In this document: positions 1-9,069 of the stretch, piece after piece
Layout: every line of letters begins with the position of its first letter
Position numbering within the stretch: the stretch's first letter is position 1
NCBI GenBank assembly: GCA_023663465.1
Contig: JAMPHJ010000006.1
Span: 1 to 50,926, forward strand
Direction of reading: 5' to 3'
Length of the DNA stretch: 50,926 nucleotides
From: Muribaculaceae bacterium
GTDB lineage: Bacteria; Bacillota; Clostridia; Lachnospirales; Lachnospiraceae
Program-made: the position numbers and the translations under genes
The notes under the pieces: generated by a model
Databases searched by the model: none
What the model was told of the DNA's origin: nothing
The model's input: only the letters and a program-made list of their open reading frames with translations

Positions 1-1
1 G

Positions 2-1006
2 GTTCCGATAGCTTTTGGTATGCTGCTTGTTAATATCTATCCTGATATTATGGCGGAATACGGCGAAGGCGGTGCAGGCGGCGGTTTGTTGTATTATTTT
101 TATAAACTGGATGAGTGGGCGATTTTACCGTCCCTGATTTTCATGGGCGTTGGCGCGATGACAGACTTTGGTCCGCTGATTGCCAATCCTAAGAGTTTCT
201 TACTTGGCGCTGCGGCGCAGTTTGGTATTTTCGCTGCTTATTTTGGAGCGATTGCAATGGGCTTTAATGATAAGGCGGCAGCGGCAATTTCTATCATCGG
301 TGGTGCGGATGGTCCTACTTCTATTTTCCTTGCCGGAAAATTGCAGCAGACGACTCTGCTTGGACCGATTGCGGTTGCGGCATATTCTTATATGTCTTTA
401 GTACCGATTATCCAGCCGCCTATTATGAAGCTTTTGACGACAGAAAAAGAAAGAAAAATCAAAATGGCGCAGCTTCGTCCTGTTACGAAGTTAGAGAAGA
501 TTTTGTTCCCAATCGTCGTTACCATCGTCGTTTCCATGATTCTTCCGACTACGGCGCCGTTAATCGGTATGTTGATGCTTGGTAATCTCTTTAGGGAGTC
601 TGGCGTTGTAAGACAGTTGACCGATACGGCTTCCAATGCGCTGATGTATATCGTGGTTATCATTCTCGGTACTTCCGTTGGCGCAACGACGAGCGCGGAG
701 GCATTCCTGAATGCAGATACCTTGAAAATCGTAGCGCTTGGTCTGATAGCGTTTGCCTTTGGTACGGCGGCAGGTGTATTGTTTGGTAAGTTGATGTGCG
801 TTGTTACCAAGGGAGCTGTCAATCCGCTGATTGGTTCGGCGGGCGTATCTGCTGTGCCGATGGCGGCGAGAGTTTCCCAGAAGGTAGGTGCGGAAGCAGA
901 CCCTACCAACTTCCTGTTAATGCACGCAATGGGACCGAATGTAGCGGGCGTTATTGGTACTGCGGTAGCAGCGGGAACCTTTATGGCAGTGTTTGGTGTC
1001 TTCTAG
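2..1006 (+). CDS. oadB: Oxaloacetate decarboxylase beta subunit (sodium pump), 5' partial
   Basis: Membrane subunit of a sodium-translocating decarboxylase (OadB/GcdB/MmdB family). It takes the carboxyl group from carboxybiotin and couples its release as CO2 to Na+ export. The frame is open from base 2, so the true start lies upstream; about 335 residues are visible and roughly 40 are missing against the family's usual ~375. Motifs seen are the GGADGPTS loop, which holds the conserved aspartate of the family's Na+ pathway, and the C-terminal SAVPMAARV and HAMGPNVAG segments. Several hydrophobic spans are evident. The alpha subunit gene follows 54 bp downstream, preceded by AGGAGG, so both are probably in one operon with the biotin carrier and small subunits further upstream. 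The paralogous decarboxylases differ mainly in the alpha subunit; the neighbour argues for oxaloacetate. Confidence 0.93.
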   Translation, partial: VPIAFGMLLVNIYPDIMAEYGEGGAGGGLLYYFYKLDEWAILPSLIFMGVGAMTDFGPLIANPKSFLLGAAAQFGIFAAYFGAIAMGFNDKAAAAISIIGGADGPTSIFLAGKLQQTTLLGPIAVAAYSYMSLVPIIQPPIMKLLTTEKERKIKMAQLRPVTKLEKILFPIVVTIVVSMILPTTAPLIGMLMLGNLFRESGVVRQLTDTASNALMYIVVIILGTSVGATTSAEAFLNADTLKIVALGLIAFAFGTAAGVLFGKLMCVVTKGAVNPLIGSAGVSAVPMAARVSQKVGAEADPTNFLLMHAMGPNVAGVIGTAVAAGTFMAVFGVF

Positions 1007-1060
1007 AAGACAAAAAGAATTTCTAGGATATATTTAGAGAAAAAATAGGAGGAAATAGAA

Positions 1061-2488
1061 ATGGCGGAACAGGTTAAGAAACCGGTGGGAATTATGGAAA
1101 CAATTCTGCGTGATGCGCATCAGTCTTTGATTGCCACCAGAATGCCCACGGAAATGATGCTTCCAATTGTAGATAAAATGGATAAGGTTGGTTATCATGC
1201 GGTAGAGTGCTGGGGCGGCGCGACATTTGACGCATCCCTGCGTTTCCTGAAGGAAGACCCGTGGGAAAGACTGAGAAAATTAAGGGATGGATTCAAGAAT
1301 ACGAAATTGCAGATGCTTTTCAGAGGTCAGAATATCTTAGGATATAGACCGTATGCGGATGACGTAGTAGATAGTTTCGTAGAGAAATCCATCGCAAACG
1401 GGATTGATATTATTCGTATTTTCGACTGCTTGAATGATTTGAGAAACTTGCAGGAAGCGGTCAATGCGACGAATGAAGTCAAGAAAAGGGAAGGCAGGGG
1501 ACATGCCCAGGTTGCTCTTTCCTATACATTAGGCGATGCTTATACGATGGAATACTGGATGGATATGGCTAAGAAGATTGAAGAAATGGGCGCTGATTCC
1601 ATCTGTATCAAAGATATGGCGGGACTTCTGGTTCCTTATAAGGCATCCGAAATGATAGCGGCGATGAAATCCGCTACGAAACTTCCGATTCAGCTGCATA
1701 CGCATTATACTTCCGGCGTTGCCAGCATGACTTACTTAAAAGCGGTAGAAGCGGGCGTAGACGTTATTGACTGTGCGATTTCCCCATTTGCGCTTGGTAC
1801 GTCCCAGCCGGCGACGGAAGTTATGGTAGAAACCTTCAAAGGTACGCCTTATGATACTGGATATGACCAGAATCTGCTGGCTGAGATTGCAGATTACTTT
1901 AGACCATACAGGGATGAATGCCTTGCAAGCGGATTACTGAATCCGAAGGTTATGGGCGTTGATATTAAGACGCTGCTGTATCAGGTACCGGGCGGTATGC
2001 TTTCCAACATGGTAAGCCAGTTGAAAGAACAGAATGCGGAAGATAAGTATTATGATGTTTTGAAAGAAATCCCGCAGGTAAGAAAAGACCTTGGCGAACC
2101 GCCGCTTGTTACACCTTCTTCCCAGATTGTAGGTACACAGGCTGTATTTAACGTATTGATGGGCGAAAGATACAAGATGGCGACGAAAGAAACAAAAGCG
2201 GTTCTGCGCGGTGAGTATGGTCAGACCATCAAACCGATGAATCAGGAAGTTATTGATAAAGTTATTCCGGGTGAAAAGAGAATCACCTGCCGTCCTGCGG
2301 ACTTATTGGAAAATGAGATGGATAAGTTAGAGGCGGAAATGAAGGAATGGAAACAGCAGGATGAAGATGTATTATCCTACGCGCTGTTCCCGCAGGTAGC
2401 GACCGATTTCTTCAAATATCGTCAGGCACAGCAGGATAAAGTGGATATGACGCAGGCTGATACGAAGAATGCGGCATACCCGGTCTAA
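1061..2488 (+). CDS. oadA: Oxaloacetate decarboxylase alpha subunit / pyruvate carboxylase subunit B, carboxyltransferase only
   Basis: Cytosolic carboxyltransferase that moves the carboxyl group of oxaloacetate to biotin (or the reverse). The 475 residues comprise the DRE-TIM-type barrel with RDAHQS at 17-22, the catalytic lysine in ICIKDMAG (K184) and metal ligands in LHTHYTSG (H213, H215), followed by the conserved PYC_OADA region to about residue 440. There is no C-terminal AMKM biotin-attachment domain, so biotin must sit on a separate small protein, as in many Clostridia and Veillonella-type complexes; that gene is not in the window. Start ATG follows AGGAGGAAATAGAA. A hairpin terminator lies 25 bp after the stop, ending the operon. 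Confidence 0.93.
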   Translation: MAEQVKKPVGIMETILRDAHQSLIATRMPTEMMLPIVDKMDKVGYHAVECWGGATFDASLRFLKEDPWERLRKLRDGFKNTKLQMLFRGQNILGYRPYADDVVDSFVEKSIANGIDIIRIFDCLNDLRNLQEAVNATNEVKKREGRGHAQVALSYTLGDAYTMEYWMDMAKKIEEMGADSICIKDMAGLLVPYKASEMIAAMKSATKLPIQLHTHYTSGVASMTYLKAVEAGVDVIDCAISPFALGTSQPATEVMVETFKGTPYDTGYDQNLLAEIADYFRPYRDECLASGLLNPKVMGVDIKTLLYQVPGGMLSNMVSQLKEQNAEDKYYDVLKEIPQVRKDLGEPPLVTPSSQIVGTQAVFNVLMGERYKMATKETKAVLRGEYGQTIKPMNQEVIDKVIPGEKRITCRPADLLENEMDKLEAEMKEWKQQDEDVLSYALFPQVATDFFKYRQAQQDKVDMTQADTKNAAYPV

Positions 2489-2513
2489 ATGCATAGAATT
2501 TCAAGAAAGAAAG

Positions 2514-2543
2514 CGTCTCTGCCAGAAGGCAGGGACGTTTTTT
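2514..2543 (+). terminator. Rho-independent terminator after oadA
   Basis: A 10-bp stem, CGTCTCTGCC with GGCAGGGACG (one G-U pair), and an AGAA loop are followed by TTTTTT. It closes the decarboxylase operon. Confidence 0.9.
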
Positions 2544-2566
2544 CGAGAAATTTCTTGTTTTTTATA

Positions 2567-2607
2567 TTGACGTAGGTTACATAATATATTATAATAACAT
2601 ATGTTAT
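2567..2607 (+). promoter_or_regulatory. Promoter and probable operator of the TetR gene
   Basis: TTGACG at 2567-2572 and TATAAT at 2590-2595 are separated by exactly 17 bp. Overlapping the -10 and the expected transcription start is a perfect 14-bp palindrome, ATAACATATGTTAT (2594-2607); a second AT-only palindrome, ATAATATATTAT, lies in the spacer. Position and symmetry suggest autorepression by the TetR-family product. Operator function is inferred. Confidence 0.7.
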
Positions 2608-2646
2608 AAAAAATGGGTCTTTTATAGATAAGTGGGGAAAACAGGT

Positions 2647-3204
2647 ATGGCGAGAAAAGAAACGATTACAAAAGCAGATATTTTGAACGCGGCGTTTGAA
2701 ATGGCGCGTGAAGAAGGGTTTAACCATGTGACGGCAAGAACGCTTGCAGCGAAGGCGGGATGCTCCACACAACCGATTTTCAGGGTCTACAAGAACATGG
2801 AAGAGTTAGGGAAGGAGCTGTTTGAACAGATTCTTGTGTACTTTGGGGATTATTATGATAAATTCCCGAAGAAAAATAGCACGCCTTTTGTCAATCTGGG
2901 GCTGGCTTATATCCGGTTTGCGCAGGATGACCCGAAACTGTTCCGGCTGTTATTTGATTCCGAAAACCGTTACGGAAAGAGTCTTTATGATATGTTAAAC
3001 GGTAAAGAAGGGGTTATCGTTAAAGAAATTAACAGCGCCAGACTGCATGGGTGCAGTAAGCCCAGCGATATGTTTATGAAAATGTGGATTATTATTCATG
3101 GCGCAGCGTGCATGTCCTTAACGGGAGATTATGATTTGAAAGAAGAGGAAACAATAGCGCTTTTGGAGGAATCCTATCAGGCTTTTCTAAAGACGATGCA
3201 TTAG
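2647..3204 (+). CDS. TetR/AcrR-family transcriptional regulator
   Basis: A 185-residue repressor-type protein. The N-terminal helix-turn-helix (about residues 8-55) contains ITKADILNAAFEMAREEG, then VTARTLAAKAGCS and the FRVYKNMEELGKEL recognition region. The C-terminal half (AYIRFAQDDPKLFRLLF) resembles the WHG-type ligand/dimer domain. The ATG at 2647 is preferred: a GTG at 2632 in frame has no ribosome binding site, while GGGGA lies suitably upstream of the ATG. The gene is monocistronic, behind its own promoter with a palindrome over the start site, which suggests autoregulation. Ligand and targets are unknown. Confidence 0.85.
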   Translation: MARKETITKADILNAAFEMAREEGFNHVTARTLAAKAGCSTQPIFRVYKNMEELGKELFEQILVYFGDYYDKFPKKNSTPFVNLGLAYIRFAQDDPKLFRLLFDSENRYGKSLYDMLNGKEGVIVKEINSARLHGCSKPSDMFMKMWIIIHGAACMSLTGDYDLKEEETIALLEESYQAFLKTMH

Positions 3205-3265
3205 AAGCGGCTTCCTTCATCGTTGAAGGGGCAGGAAAGTACGGCAGGATAAGGAGCGGAAGGGA

Positions 3266-4201
3266 TTGGTTACGCAGATGGAAAATCGTTATGATATCAT
3301 TACGAGAATTAACGACCACGTTGCGAAAATGAGCAAAGGGCAGAAGGCGATAGCGGCGTTTATTTATGACCATTATGACCAGGCGGTTTTTATGACGGCG
3401 GCAAAGTTAGGCGATACGGTTGGTGTCAGCGAATCGACGGTTGTACGGTTTGCATCTTTTATCGGGTATAGCGGATATCCAGAATTTCAGAAGGACTTAG
3501 AAGAATGGGTGCAGAATAAAATCAATTCCGTACAGAAAATCGGTGTGAAATATGGGCACAGTACCCAGTCGGAAATCCTGACGTCCGTGTTAAACGCTGA
3601 TATTGAGAAAATCAGTGATACGATAGATCACTTAGACCCGATTGCGTTTGAGACGGCGGTTAATATTATTCTGGAAGCCAAAAACGTATACATAATGGGA
3701 ATCAGAAGCTGCGCGCCGCTGGCGGATTTTTTACATTTTTACCTGAATATGATCCGGGGGAATGTGATACTGCTTCGGACGACGAGTGTGTCGGAAACGT
3801 TCGAGCAGATGATTCGGATTGATGAGAAAGATGCGATTATAGGAATCAGTTTTCCGCGGTATTCCATGCGTACCTTGAAGGCGATGGAGTTTGCCAACGA
3901 TAGAAACGCCAAGGTCATCACCATTACCGATACGGTGCATTCCCCCATGAATCTGTATTCTTCCTGTAATCTACTGGCGAGAAGCGATATGGTTTCTATC
4001 GTGGATTCGCTGGTTGCGCCTTTGAGTCTGATTAATGCCCTGGTGGTTGCCATGTGCTTGAAGCGGCCGGAGGGCGTCAAGAGGAATCTGAAAGATTTGG
4101 AATATGCATGGAATAATTATCAGGTTTATCTGAATGATGAAATTAATTTCATTGACGAGGAACCGATGTTAAATTATCCTTTATGGAAAGATAAAACATG
4201 A
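3266..4201 (+). CDS. MurR/RpiR-family regulator (HTH + SIS domain)
   Basis: A 311-residue transcription factor: an RpiR-type HTH at about 8-85 (SKGQKAIAAFIYDHYDQAVFMTAAKLGDTVGVSESTVVRF is interrupted by no gap) and a phosphosugar-binding SIS domain at about 125-265 (NVYIMGIRSCAPLADF, then VITITDTVHSP). These regulators usually sense phosphosugars. A TTG at 3266 lies 9 nt after AAGGAG and is taken as the start; an in-frame ATG at 3278 is the alternative. The stop overlaps the next ATG (ATGA), so it is translationally coupled to the flavoprotein gene. No sugar gene is adjacent, so its effector cannot be read from context. Confidence 0.88.
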   Translation: MVTQMENRYDIITRINDHVAKMSKGQKAIAAFIYDHYDQAVFMTAAKLGDTVGVSESTVVRFASFIGYSGYPEFQKDLEEWVQNKINSVQKIGVKYGHSTQSEILTSVLNADIEKISDTIDHLDPIAFETAVNIILEAKNVYIMGIRSCAPLADFLHFYLNMIRGNVILLRTTSVSETFEQMIRIDEKDAIIGISFPRYSMRTLKAMEFANDRNAKVITITDTVHSPMNLYSSCNLLARSDMVSIVDSLVAPLSLINALVVAMCLKRPEGVKRNLKDLEYAWNNYQVYLNDEINFIDEEPMLNYPLWKDKT

Positions 4202-5442
4202 GTAAAGTAGTGATAGTCGGAGGAGGAGCCGCCGGCATGATGGCAGCGTATGGCGCGGCGTGTCAGGGACACCGGACGATTCTTTTGGAACAGAATGAGA
4301 AATTAGGGAAAAAGTTGTTTATTACGGGAAAAGGCAGGTGCAATGTCACAAATGCCTGCGATATGGATAAACTGTTTGAAAATGTTGTATCCAACCCGAA
4401 ATTTTTATACAGCGCCTTTTATGGCTTCGATAACAGGCGGATGATGGCTCTTTTAGAAGAGGCGGGCTGTCCGCTGAAAATTGAGAGAGGGGATAGGGTA
4501 TTTCCGGTATCCGATCATTCCTCGGATGTGATTGCAGCCATGCAGCGTCTGTTAAAAGCAAAACAGGTAGAAGTCCGTCTGCATACCAAAGTGGATAAGT
4601 TATGGCTGGAAGAGGAAGAGACGGGCGTTTTATCGGTACAGGGCATATATCTGGCGGATGGCAGGAAAGAGCAAGCGGACGCGGTGGTGCTTGCCACGGG
4701 CGGGCTCTCTTATCCCGCGACGGGAGCTGGCGGGGACGGTTATACTATGGCAAAGGCAGCGGGGCATCAGTTGAAAGAATGTAATCCTTCCTTAGTGCCT
4801 TTTGAAGTTTCAGAAACCTGGTATAACAGTCTGCAGGGGCTGTCGTTAAAGAATGTGAGTCTGACCATGTATGAGGGAAAGAAGAAACGATATCAGGGGT
4901 TCGGCGAGATGCTTTTTACACATTTTGGCGTCAGCGGACCTCTTGTTTTGAGCGCCAGCAGTTTTTATGGGAAATGCAAAAGAAAGGAAGACGTCTTCTG
5001 CGAGGTGGATTTAAAGCCGGCGTTGTCCGAAGAACAACTGGATAAACGAATTTTAAGGGACTTTTTAGAAAATCAGAACAGACAGTTTAAAAATGCCCTA
5101 AGCGATTTGTTTCCTGCGAAATTGATACCGGTCATGGTGACGCTTTCCGGCATCCTGGCGGATAAGAAAGTAAATGAAATTACAAGACAAGAACGGGGGA
5201 ATCTGACGCATCTGACGAAACATCTTGTGTTTCATGTGATGGGAACAAGAGGATTTGAGGAAGCGATTATTACCCAGGGCGGCGTACATGTGAAAGAAGT
5301 CAACCCTTCTACGATGGAGTCCAAACTGGCAAAAGGATTGTATTTTGCAGGAGAAGTATTGGATTTGGACGCCATGACCGGGGGATTTAATCTACAGATT
5401 GCATGGTCTACGGGATATCTTGCGGGAAGCAGTATTTCTTAA
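4198..5442 (+). CDS. BaiN/HI0933-family NAD(P)/FAD-dependent oxidoreductase
   Basis: A 414-residue flavoprotein with an N-terminal dinucleotide fold, VVIVGGGAAGMMAA (GxGxxG at 8-13), then the family block LGKKLFITGKGRCNVTNA and GDRVFPVSDHSSDV. The C-terminal FAD motif is YFAGEVLDLDAMTGGFNLQ and IAWSTGYLAG. Members are annotated as YhiN-like or BaiN-like; the bile-acid role of BaiN is established only for specific orthologues and should not be assumed here. ATGA overlap couples it to the RpiR gene, and cmk follows 72 bp downstream. The arrangement flavoprotein-cmk-ispH-rpsA recurs in clostridia as remembered from family knowledge. Confidence 0.88.
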   Translation: MSKVVIVGGGAAGMMAAYGAACQGHRTILLEQNEKLGKKLFITGKGRCNVTNACDMDKLFENVVSNPKFLYSAFYGFDNRRMMALLEEAGCPLKIERGDRVFPVSDHSSDVIAAMQRLLKAKQVEVRLHTKVDKLWLEEEETGVLSVQGIYLADGRKEQADAVVLATGGLSYPATGAGGDGYTMAKAAGHQLKECNPSLVPFEVSETWYNSLQGLSLKNVSLTMYEGKKKRYQGFGEMLFTHFGVSGPLVLSASSFYGKCKRKEDVFCEVDLKPALSEEQLDKRILRDFLENQNRQFKNALSDLFPAKLIPVMVTLSGILADKKVNEITRQERGNLTHLTKHLVFHVMGTRGFEEAIITQGGVHVKEVNPSTMESKLAKGLYFAGEVLDLDAMTGGFNLQIAWSTGYLAGSSIS

Positions 5443-5514
5443 TTTGTATAAGATGACATTTAGTCATGGAAGTTTATCTGATAAATATTGATTTTGGAAA
5501 AGGGGAATAAGCAT

Positions 5515-6198
5515 ATGGGATATCAAATAGCGATTGACGGGCCTGCGGGAGCGGGGAAAAGCACGATTGCCAAAAGGGTTGCGAAGCAGCTTGGATTTAT
5601 TTATGTGGATACCGGCGCAATGTACCGCGCTATGGCGCTTTTTCTGATGAAAGAGCAGGTTGACCCGCAGGATACGGACAGGGTCAGCCAGAAATGCCGG
5701 GAGGCGGATATTACCATCCGTTATGAGAATGGGGAGCAGATTGTTTCCCTAAACGGAGAAAATGTCAATGGTATGATACGGACCGAACAGGTCAGCCAGA
5801 CGGCGTCTCTTACAAGCGCCAATGCCAGTGTCCGGGGAAAGCTTGTAGAATTGCAGAAAAAGCTGGCTGCGGATACGGACGTGGTCATGGATGGACGGGA
5901 TATCGGAACATGCGTTCTACCCGATGCAGAAGTAAAAGTTTTCCTCACAGCCAACAGCCGGGTGCGCGCCGAAAGACGATACCAGGAGCTTATGGCAAAA
6001 GGGGAATCCTGCGATTTGGACAGTATTGAGAAGGATATCATCGAACGCGACCATCAGGATATGACGAGGGAAATATCCCCGCTGACGCCTGCAGGGGACG
6101 CTTCCTTTGTAGATTCTTCTTATATGACAATCGAAGAGGTAGCCGCCGTGATTATGGAAATGGCGCAGAAGAAAATGGGAAAAGGGCATGGTTTCTAA
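5515..6198 (+). CDS. cmk: Cytidylate kinase
   Basis: Phosphorylates CMP and dCMP with ATP in pyrimidine nucleotide metabolism. The 227 residues show the P-loop GPAGAGKS (9-16), YVDTGAMYRA and the substrate-binding segment MDGRDIGTCVLPDAEVK, then RAERRYQEL, all typical of bacterial Cmk. The ATG at 5515 follows AGGGGAATAAGCAT and gives the family's usual N-terminus; an in-frame start at 5488 lacks a site and would add nine unconserved residues. The next gene begins almost at its stop codon. Confidence 0.95.
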   Translation: MGYQIAIDGPAGAGKSTIAKRVAKQLGFIYVDTGAMYRAMALFLMKEQVDPQDTDRVSQKCREADITIRYENGEQIVSLNGENVNGMIRTEQVSQTASLTSANASVRGKLVELQKKLAADTDVVMDGRDIGTCVLPDAEVKVFLTANSRVRAERRYQELMAKGESCDLDSIEKDIIERDHQDMTREISPLTPAGDASFVDSSYMTIEEVAAVIMEMAQKKMGKGHGF

Positions 6199-6199
6199 T

Positions 6200-7048
6200 A
6201 TGGAAGTGATTTTGGCAGGAAACGCCGGGTTTTGTTTTGGCGTAAAGCGGGCGGTGGATACCGTATATAAACAGATAGAGACTGGCGGCCCAATCTATAC
6301 ATACGGACCGATTACCCACAATGAAGAGGTCGTAAAGAGTCTGGCAGGGAAGGGAGTCCGTATTCTTGAATCAGAAGAAGAGCTGGCGCAGATTAAAGAA
6401 GGAACTGTCATTATCCGCGCCCACGGCGTATCGAAACGAATCTGTGAGCAGATAGAGCGGCAGGGCTTAAAATGTGTGGACGCTACCTGCCCTTTCGTAA
6501 AAAGAATCCATGAGACGGTAGAGAAGGAAAGTAAGGCGGGCAGACAGATTGTGGTAATCGGAAACGCGGGACACCCGGAAGTGGAAGGCATTATGGGATG
6601 GTGCCAGACGCCGGCTATTGTAATCGAATCCGTGGAAGAAGCGGAAAAATTTCATTACGATGGGGATAAAGAACTCTGCATGGTTTCGCAGACGACATAT
6701 AACTACAATAAATTTCAAGATATAGTTGAAATTTTTAACCAAAAAGGGTACAATGTTATTGTTGTGAATACTATATGTAACGCTACGGAAGTGCGACAAG
6801 CCGAAGCTAGAAGAATAGCGGCCAAGGTTGATATTATGATAGTAATAGGCGGTAATCAGAGCTCCAATACACAGAAGTTATATGAAATCTGTATGCAAGA
6901 ATGTGAAAACACATATTATATACAGACACTAGATGACCTGCATTTAGATTCAACTAAATCTGTCCGACTGGTGGGTATTACAGCAGGGGCGTCCACCCCA
7001 AACAATATTATAGAGGAGGTTCAAAATTATGTCAGAGTTAACTTTTGA
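6200..7048 (+). CDS. ispH: 4-hydroxy-3-methylbut-2-enyl diphosphate reductase
   Basis: The last enzyme of the MEP isoprenoid pathway, an iron-sulfur reductase making IPP and DMAPP. Cluster cysteines are C12 (AGFCFGVKRAV), C97 (DATCPFV) and C193 (NTICNAT); substrate histidines lie in ITHNEEV (H40), RAHG (H75) and GHPEVEG (H125). The start at 6200 matches the conserved N-terminus; an ATG 12 nt upstream (6188) is in frame and overlaps cmk. The 3' end overlaps rpsA by 20 nt in another frame. In many Clostridia IspH and S1 are one fused protein; here they are two coupled ORFs. Confidence 0.95.
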   Translation: MEVILAGNAGFCFGVKRAVDTVYKQIETGGPIYTYGPITHNEEVVKSLAGKGVRILESEEELAQIKEGTVIIRAHGVSKRICEQIERQGLKCVDATCPFVKRIHETVEKESKAGRQIVVIGNAGHPEVEGIMGWCQTPAIVIESVEEAEKFHYDGDKELCMVSQTTYNYNKFQDIVEIFNQKGYNVIVVNTICNATEVRQAEARRIAAKVDIMIVIGGNQSSNTQKLYEICMQECENTYYIQTLDDLHLDSTKSVRLVGITAGASTPNNIIEEVQNYVRVNF

Positions 7049-8174
7049 ACAAATGTTAGAAGATTCATTAAAGACAATACACACGGGAGAGGTAGTTGAG
7101 GGTACGGTCATTGATGTAAAACCAGAAGAAATTGTTCTTAATATAGGATATAAATCAGATGGGATTCTTACCAGAAATGAATATACAAACGAACCTAACG
7201 TAGATTTAACAACTATCGTCAAACCGGGCGATACGATGGAGGTGAAAGTATTAAAAGTAAATGATGGCGAAGGACAAGTGCTTCTGACTTATAAGCGTCT
7301 TGCCGCAGACCGCGGTAATAAACGCATTGAAGAAGCATATAATAATAAAGAGGTTCTGACGGCTACCGTTTCCCAGGTATTGGACGGAGGACTAAGCGTT
7401 ATCGTGGAAGAGGTCAGAATTTTTATTCCTGCAAGCCTTGTATCCGACAGTTATGAGAAGGATTTGACGAAGTATGCGGGACAGGAAATCCAGTTTGTAA
7501 TCAGCGAGTACAATCCTAAGAGAAGAAGATACATCGGCGATAGAAAACAACTGTTATTGGCGGAAAAGGCGGAATTACAGAAGAAACTGTTAGAAAGCCT
7601 TCATGAAGGCGATACAGTGAACGGTGTCGTAAAGAATGTAACAGATTTCGGCGCATTCATCGACCTTGGCGGTATGGACGGATTGCTCCACATTTCCGAG
7701 ATGTCCTGGGGCAGAGTTGAAAATCCTAAGAAAGTCTTTAAGGTTGGAGACGAGCTGAAGGTACTGATTAAAGAGATTTCCGGGAATAAGATTGCACTCA
7801 GCCTGAAGTTTGAAGAGGAAAATCCCTGGAGAGACGCAGCGAGCAAATATGCGATTGGCAATATCGTAACCGGGAAAGTTGCACGCATGACGGATTTTGG
7901 CGCGTTTATTGAGCTGGAAACCGGTATTGACGCACTGCTTCATGTTTCCCAGATATCCAAAGAGCATATCGAGAAACCTGCGGATGTTCTCAAATGCGGC
8001 GAGGAAGTAACGGCGAAAGTAGTCGATTTCAATGAAGAAGACAAGAAAATCAGCCTGAGCATCAAGGCAATGATGGCGCCGGAACCGAAAGAAGAAGTCG
8101 TAGAAGAAGAGGATGCGGACGTAGTATCTGTGGATATTGAATCTGTTATCGCAAACGAAAGTGAAAATGAGTAA
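7029..8174 (+). CDS. rpsA: Ribosomal protein S1-like RNA-binding protein with four S1 domains
   Basis: A 381-residue protein with four S1 OB-folds at about 20-89, 107-175, 193-261 and 277-347. The last two are the most canonical (VTDFGAFIDLGGMDGLLHISEMSWG and MTDFGAFIELETGIDALLHVSQIS split by a linker). An acidic tail (EEVVEEEDADVVS) follows. It likely binds mRNA at the ribosome or acts as a clostridial S1 homologue; E. coli S1 has six domains. The ATG at 7029 sits 9 nt after GAGGAGG, inside the 3' end of ispH, implying coupled translation. Confidence 0.88.
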   Translation: MSELTFEQMLEDSLKTIHTGEVVEGTVIDVKPEEIVLNIGYKSDGILTRNEYTNEPNVDLTTIVKPGDTMEVKVLKVNDGEGQVLLTYKRLAADRGNKRIEEAYNNKEVLTATVSQVLDGGLSVIVEEVRIFIPASLVSDSYEKDLTKYAGQEIQFVISEYNPKRRRYIGDRKQLLLAEKAELQKKLLESLHEGDTVNGVVKNVTDFGAFIDLGGMDGLLHISEMSWGRVENPKKVFKVGDELKVLIKEISGNKIALSLKFEEENPWRDAASKYAIGNIVTGKVARMTDFGAFIELETGIDALLHVSQISKEHIEKPADVLKCGEEVTAKVVDFNEEDKKISLSIKAMMAPEPKEEVVEEEDADVVSVDIESVIANESENE

Positions 8175-8210
8175 GCATCACAATCATAAAAAATGGGAGT
8201 GAAATTGGAT

Positions 8211-8987
8211 ATGGCATATGATTATGAGTATTTCAAAAAAGCAGTTTTTGATTTGACGAAGATTGATTTGAATGCTTACAAAGAGAAGCAGATGAAGCGG
8301 CGTATCGATACGCTGATAGCCAAAAATAAGATTACAGGCTATGAAAATTATGTCGCGGCGTTGAAAAAGGACGTCAAGCTGTTCGAAGAGTTTGTTAATT
8401 ACTTAACAATCAATGTTTCGGAATTTTACCGGAACCCGGAACAGTGGCAGATTATGGATAAAGATATTATTCCTGAAATGATACAGAAATTTGGGAAGAA
8501 TCTGAAAATCTGGAGCGCCGCATGTTCTACCGGGGATGAGCCTTATTCCCTTGTCATGGCGTTGTCGAGACACCTTCCGTTAGAGCAGATTAAAATTTTT
8601 GCGACGGATTTGGACAAACAGGTCATTGCCAAAGCCAAGACGGGTCTGTATTCCGAAAAGAGCATTGCAAGTGTGCCGGATGATTTGAAGAAAAAGTATT
8701 TTACCAAAATCGGTCCTTCCTATCAGATTTCTAAGGATATCAAGGCGCGGGTGGAATTTAAAGAGCATAACCTGTTAAAAGATACATACCCGACGGACTG
8801 CCATTTAATTGTTTGTCGTAATGTGCTGATTTATTTTACGGAAGAAGCGAAAGAAGAAGTATTCCGTAAATTCCAGAAGAGTTTAAAACCCGGCGGATTT
8901 TTGTTTATCGGCAGTACGGAGCAGATTATCAATTATAAGGAAATCGGATATACGAGAAAAAATTCCTTCTTCTATGGGAAACCATAA
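8211..8987 (+). CDS. cheR: CheR-type protein-glutamate O-methyltransferase (orphan)
   Basis: SAM-dependent methyltransferase that methylates glutamates of chemoreceptors. The 258 residues contain the N-terminal helical CheR_N region, TINVSEFYRNPEQW (67-80), the SAM site WSAACSTGDEPYS (101-113) and CRNVLIYF (202-209). The start at 8211 has GGGAGTG 9 nt upstream; an ATG at 8193 overlaps that site and is less likely. No other chemotaxis or flagellar gene is visible, so the target receptors must be encoded elsewhere, or the enzyme acts on another signalling protein. It is separated from rpsA by 36 bp and is followed by a strong terminator. Confidence 0.88.
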   Translation: MAYDYEYFKKAVFDLTKIDLNAYKEKQMKRRIDTLIAKNKITGYENYVAALKKDVKLFEEFVNYLTINVSEFYRNPEQWQIMDKDIIPEMIQKFGKNLKIWSAACSTGDEPYSLVMALSRHLPLEQIKIFATDLDKQVIAKAKTGLYSEKSIASVPDDLKKKYFTKIGPSYQISKDIKARVEFKEHNLLKDTYPTDCHLIVCRNVLIYFTEEAKEEVFRKFQKSLKPGGFLFIGSTEQIINYKEIGYTRKNSFFYGKP

Positions 8988-9025
8988 CATGTGTTATCAT
9001 ACAGAAAACCGGGAAATTCCGGATA

Positions 9026-9059
9026 AAAAGCCAGGCAGTTGTAAATGTGCCTGGCTTTT
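9026..9059. terminator. Bidirectional terminator between cheR and the YprB-like gene
   Basis: Perfect 12-bp stem, AAAAGCCAGGCA with TGCCTGGCTTTT, around a 10-nt loop. The A and T runs at both ends let it serve both convergent genes. Confidence 0.92.
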
Positions 9060-9069
9060 GGATTGTATT

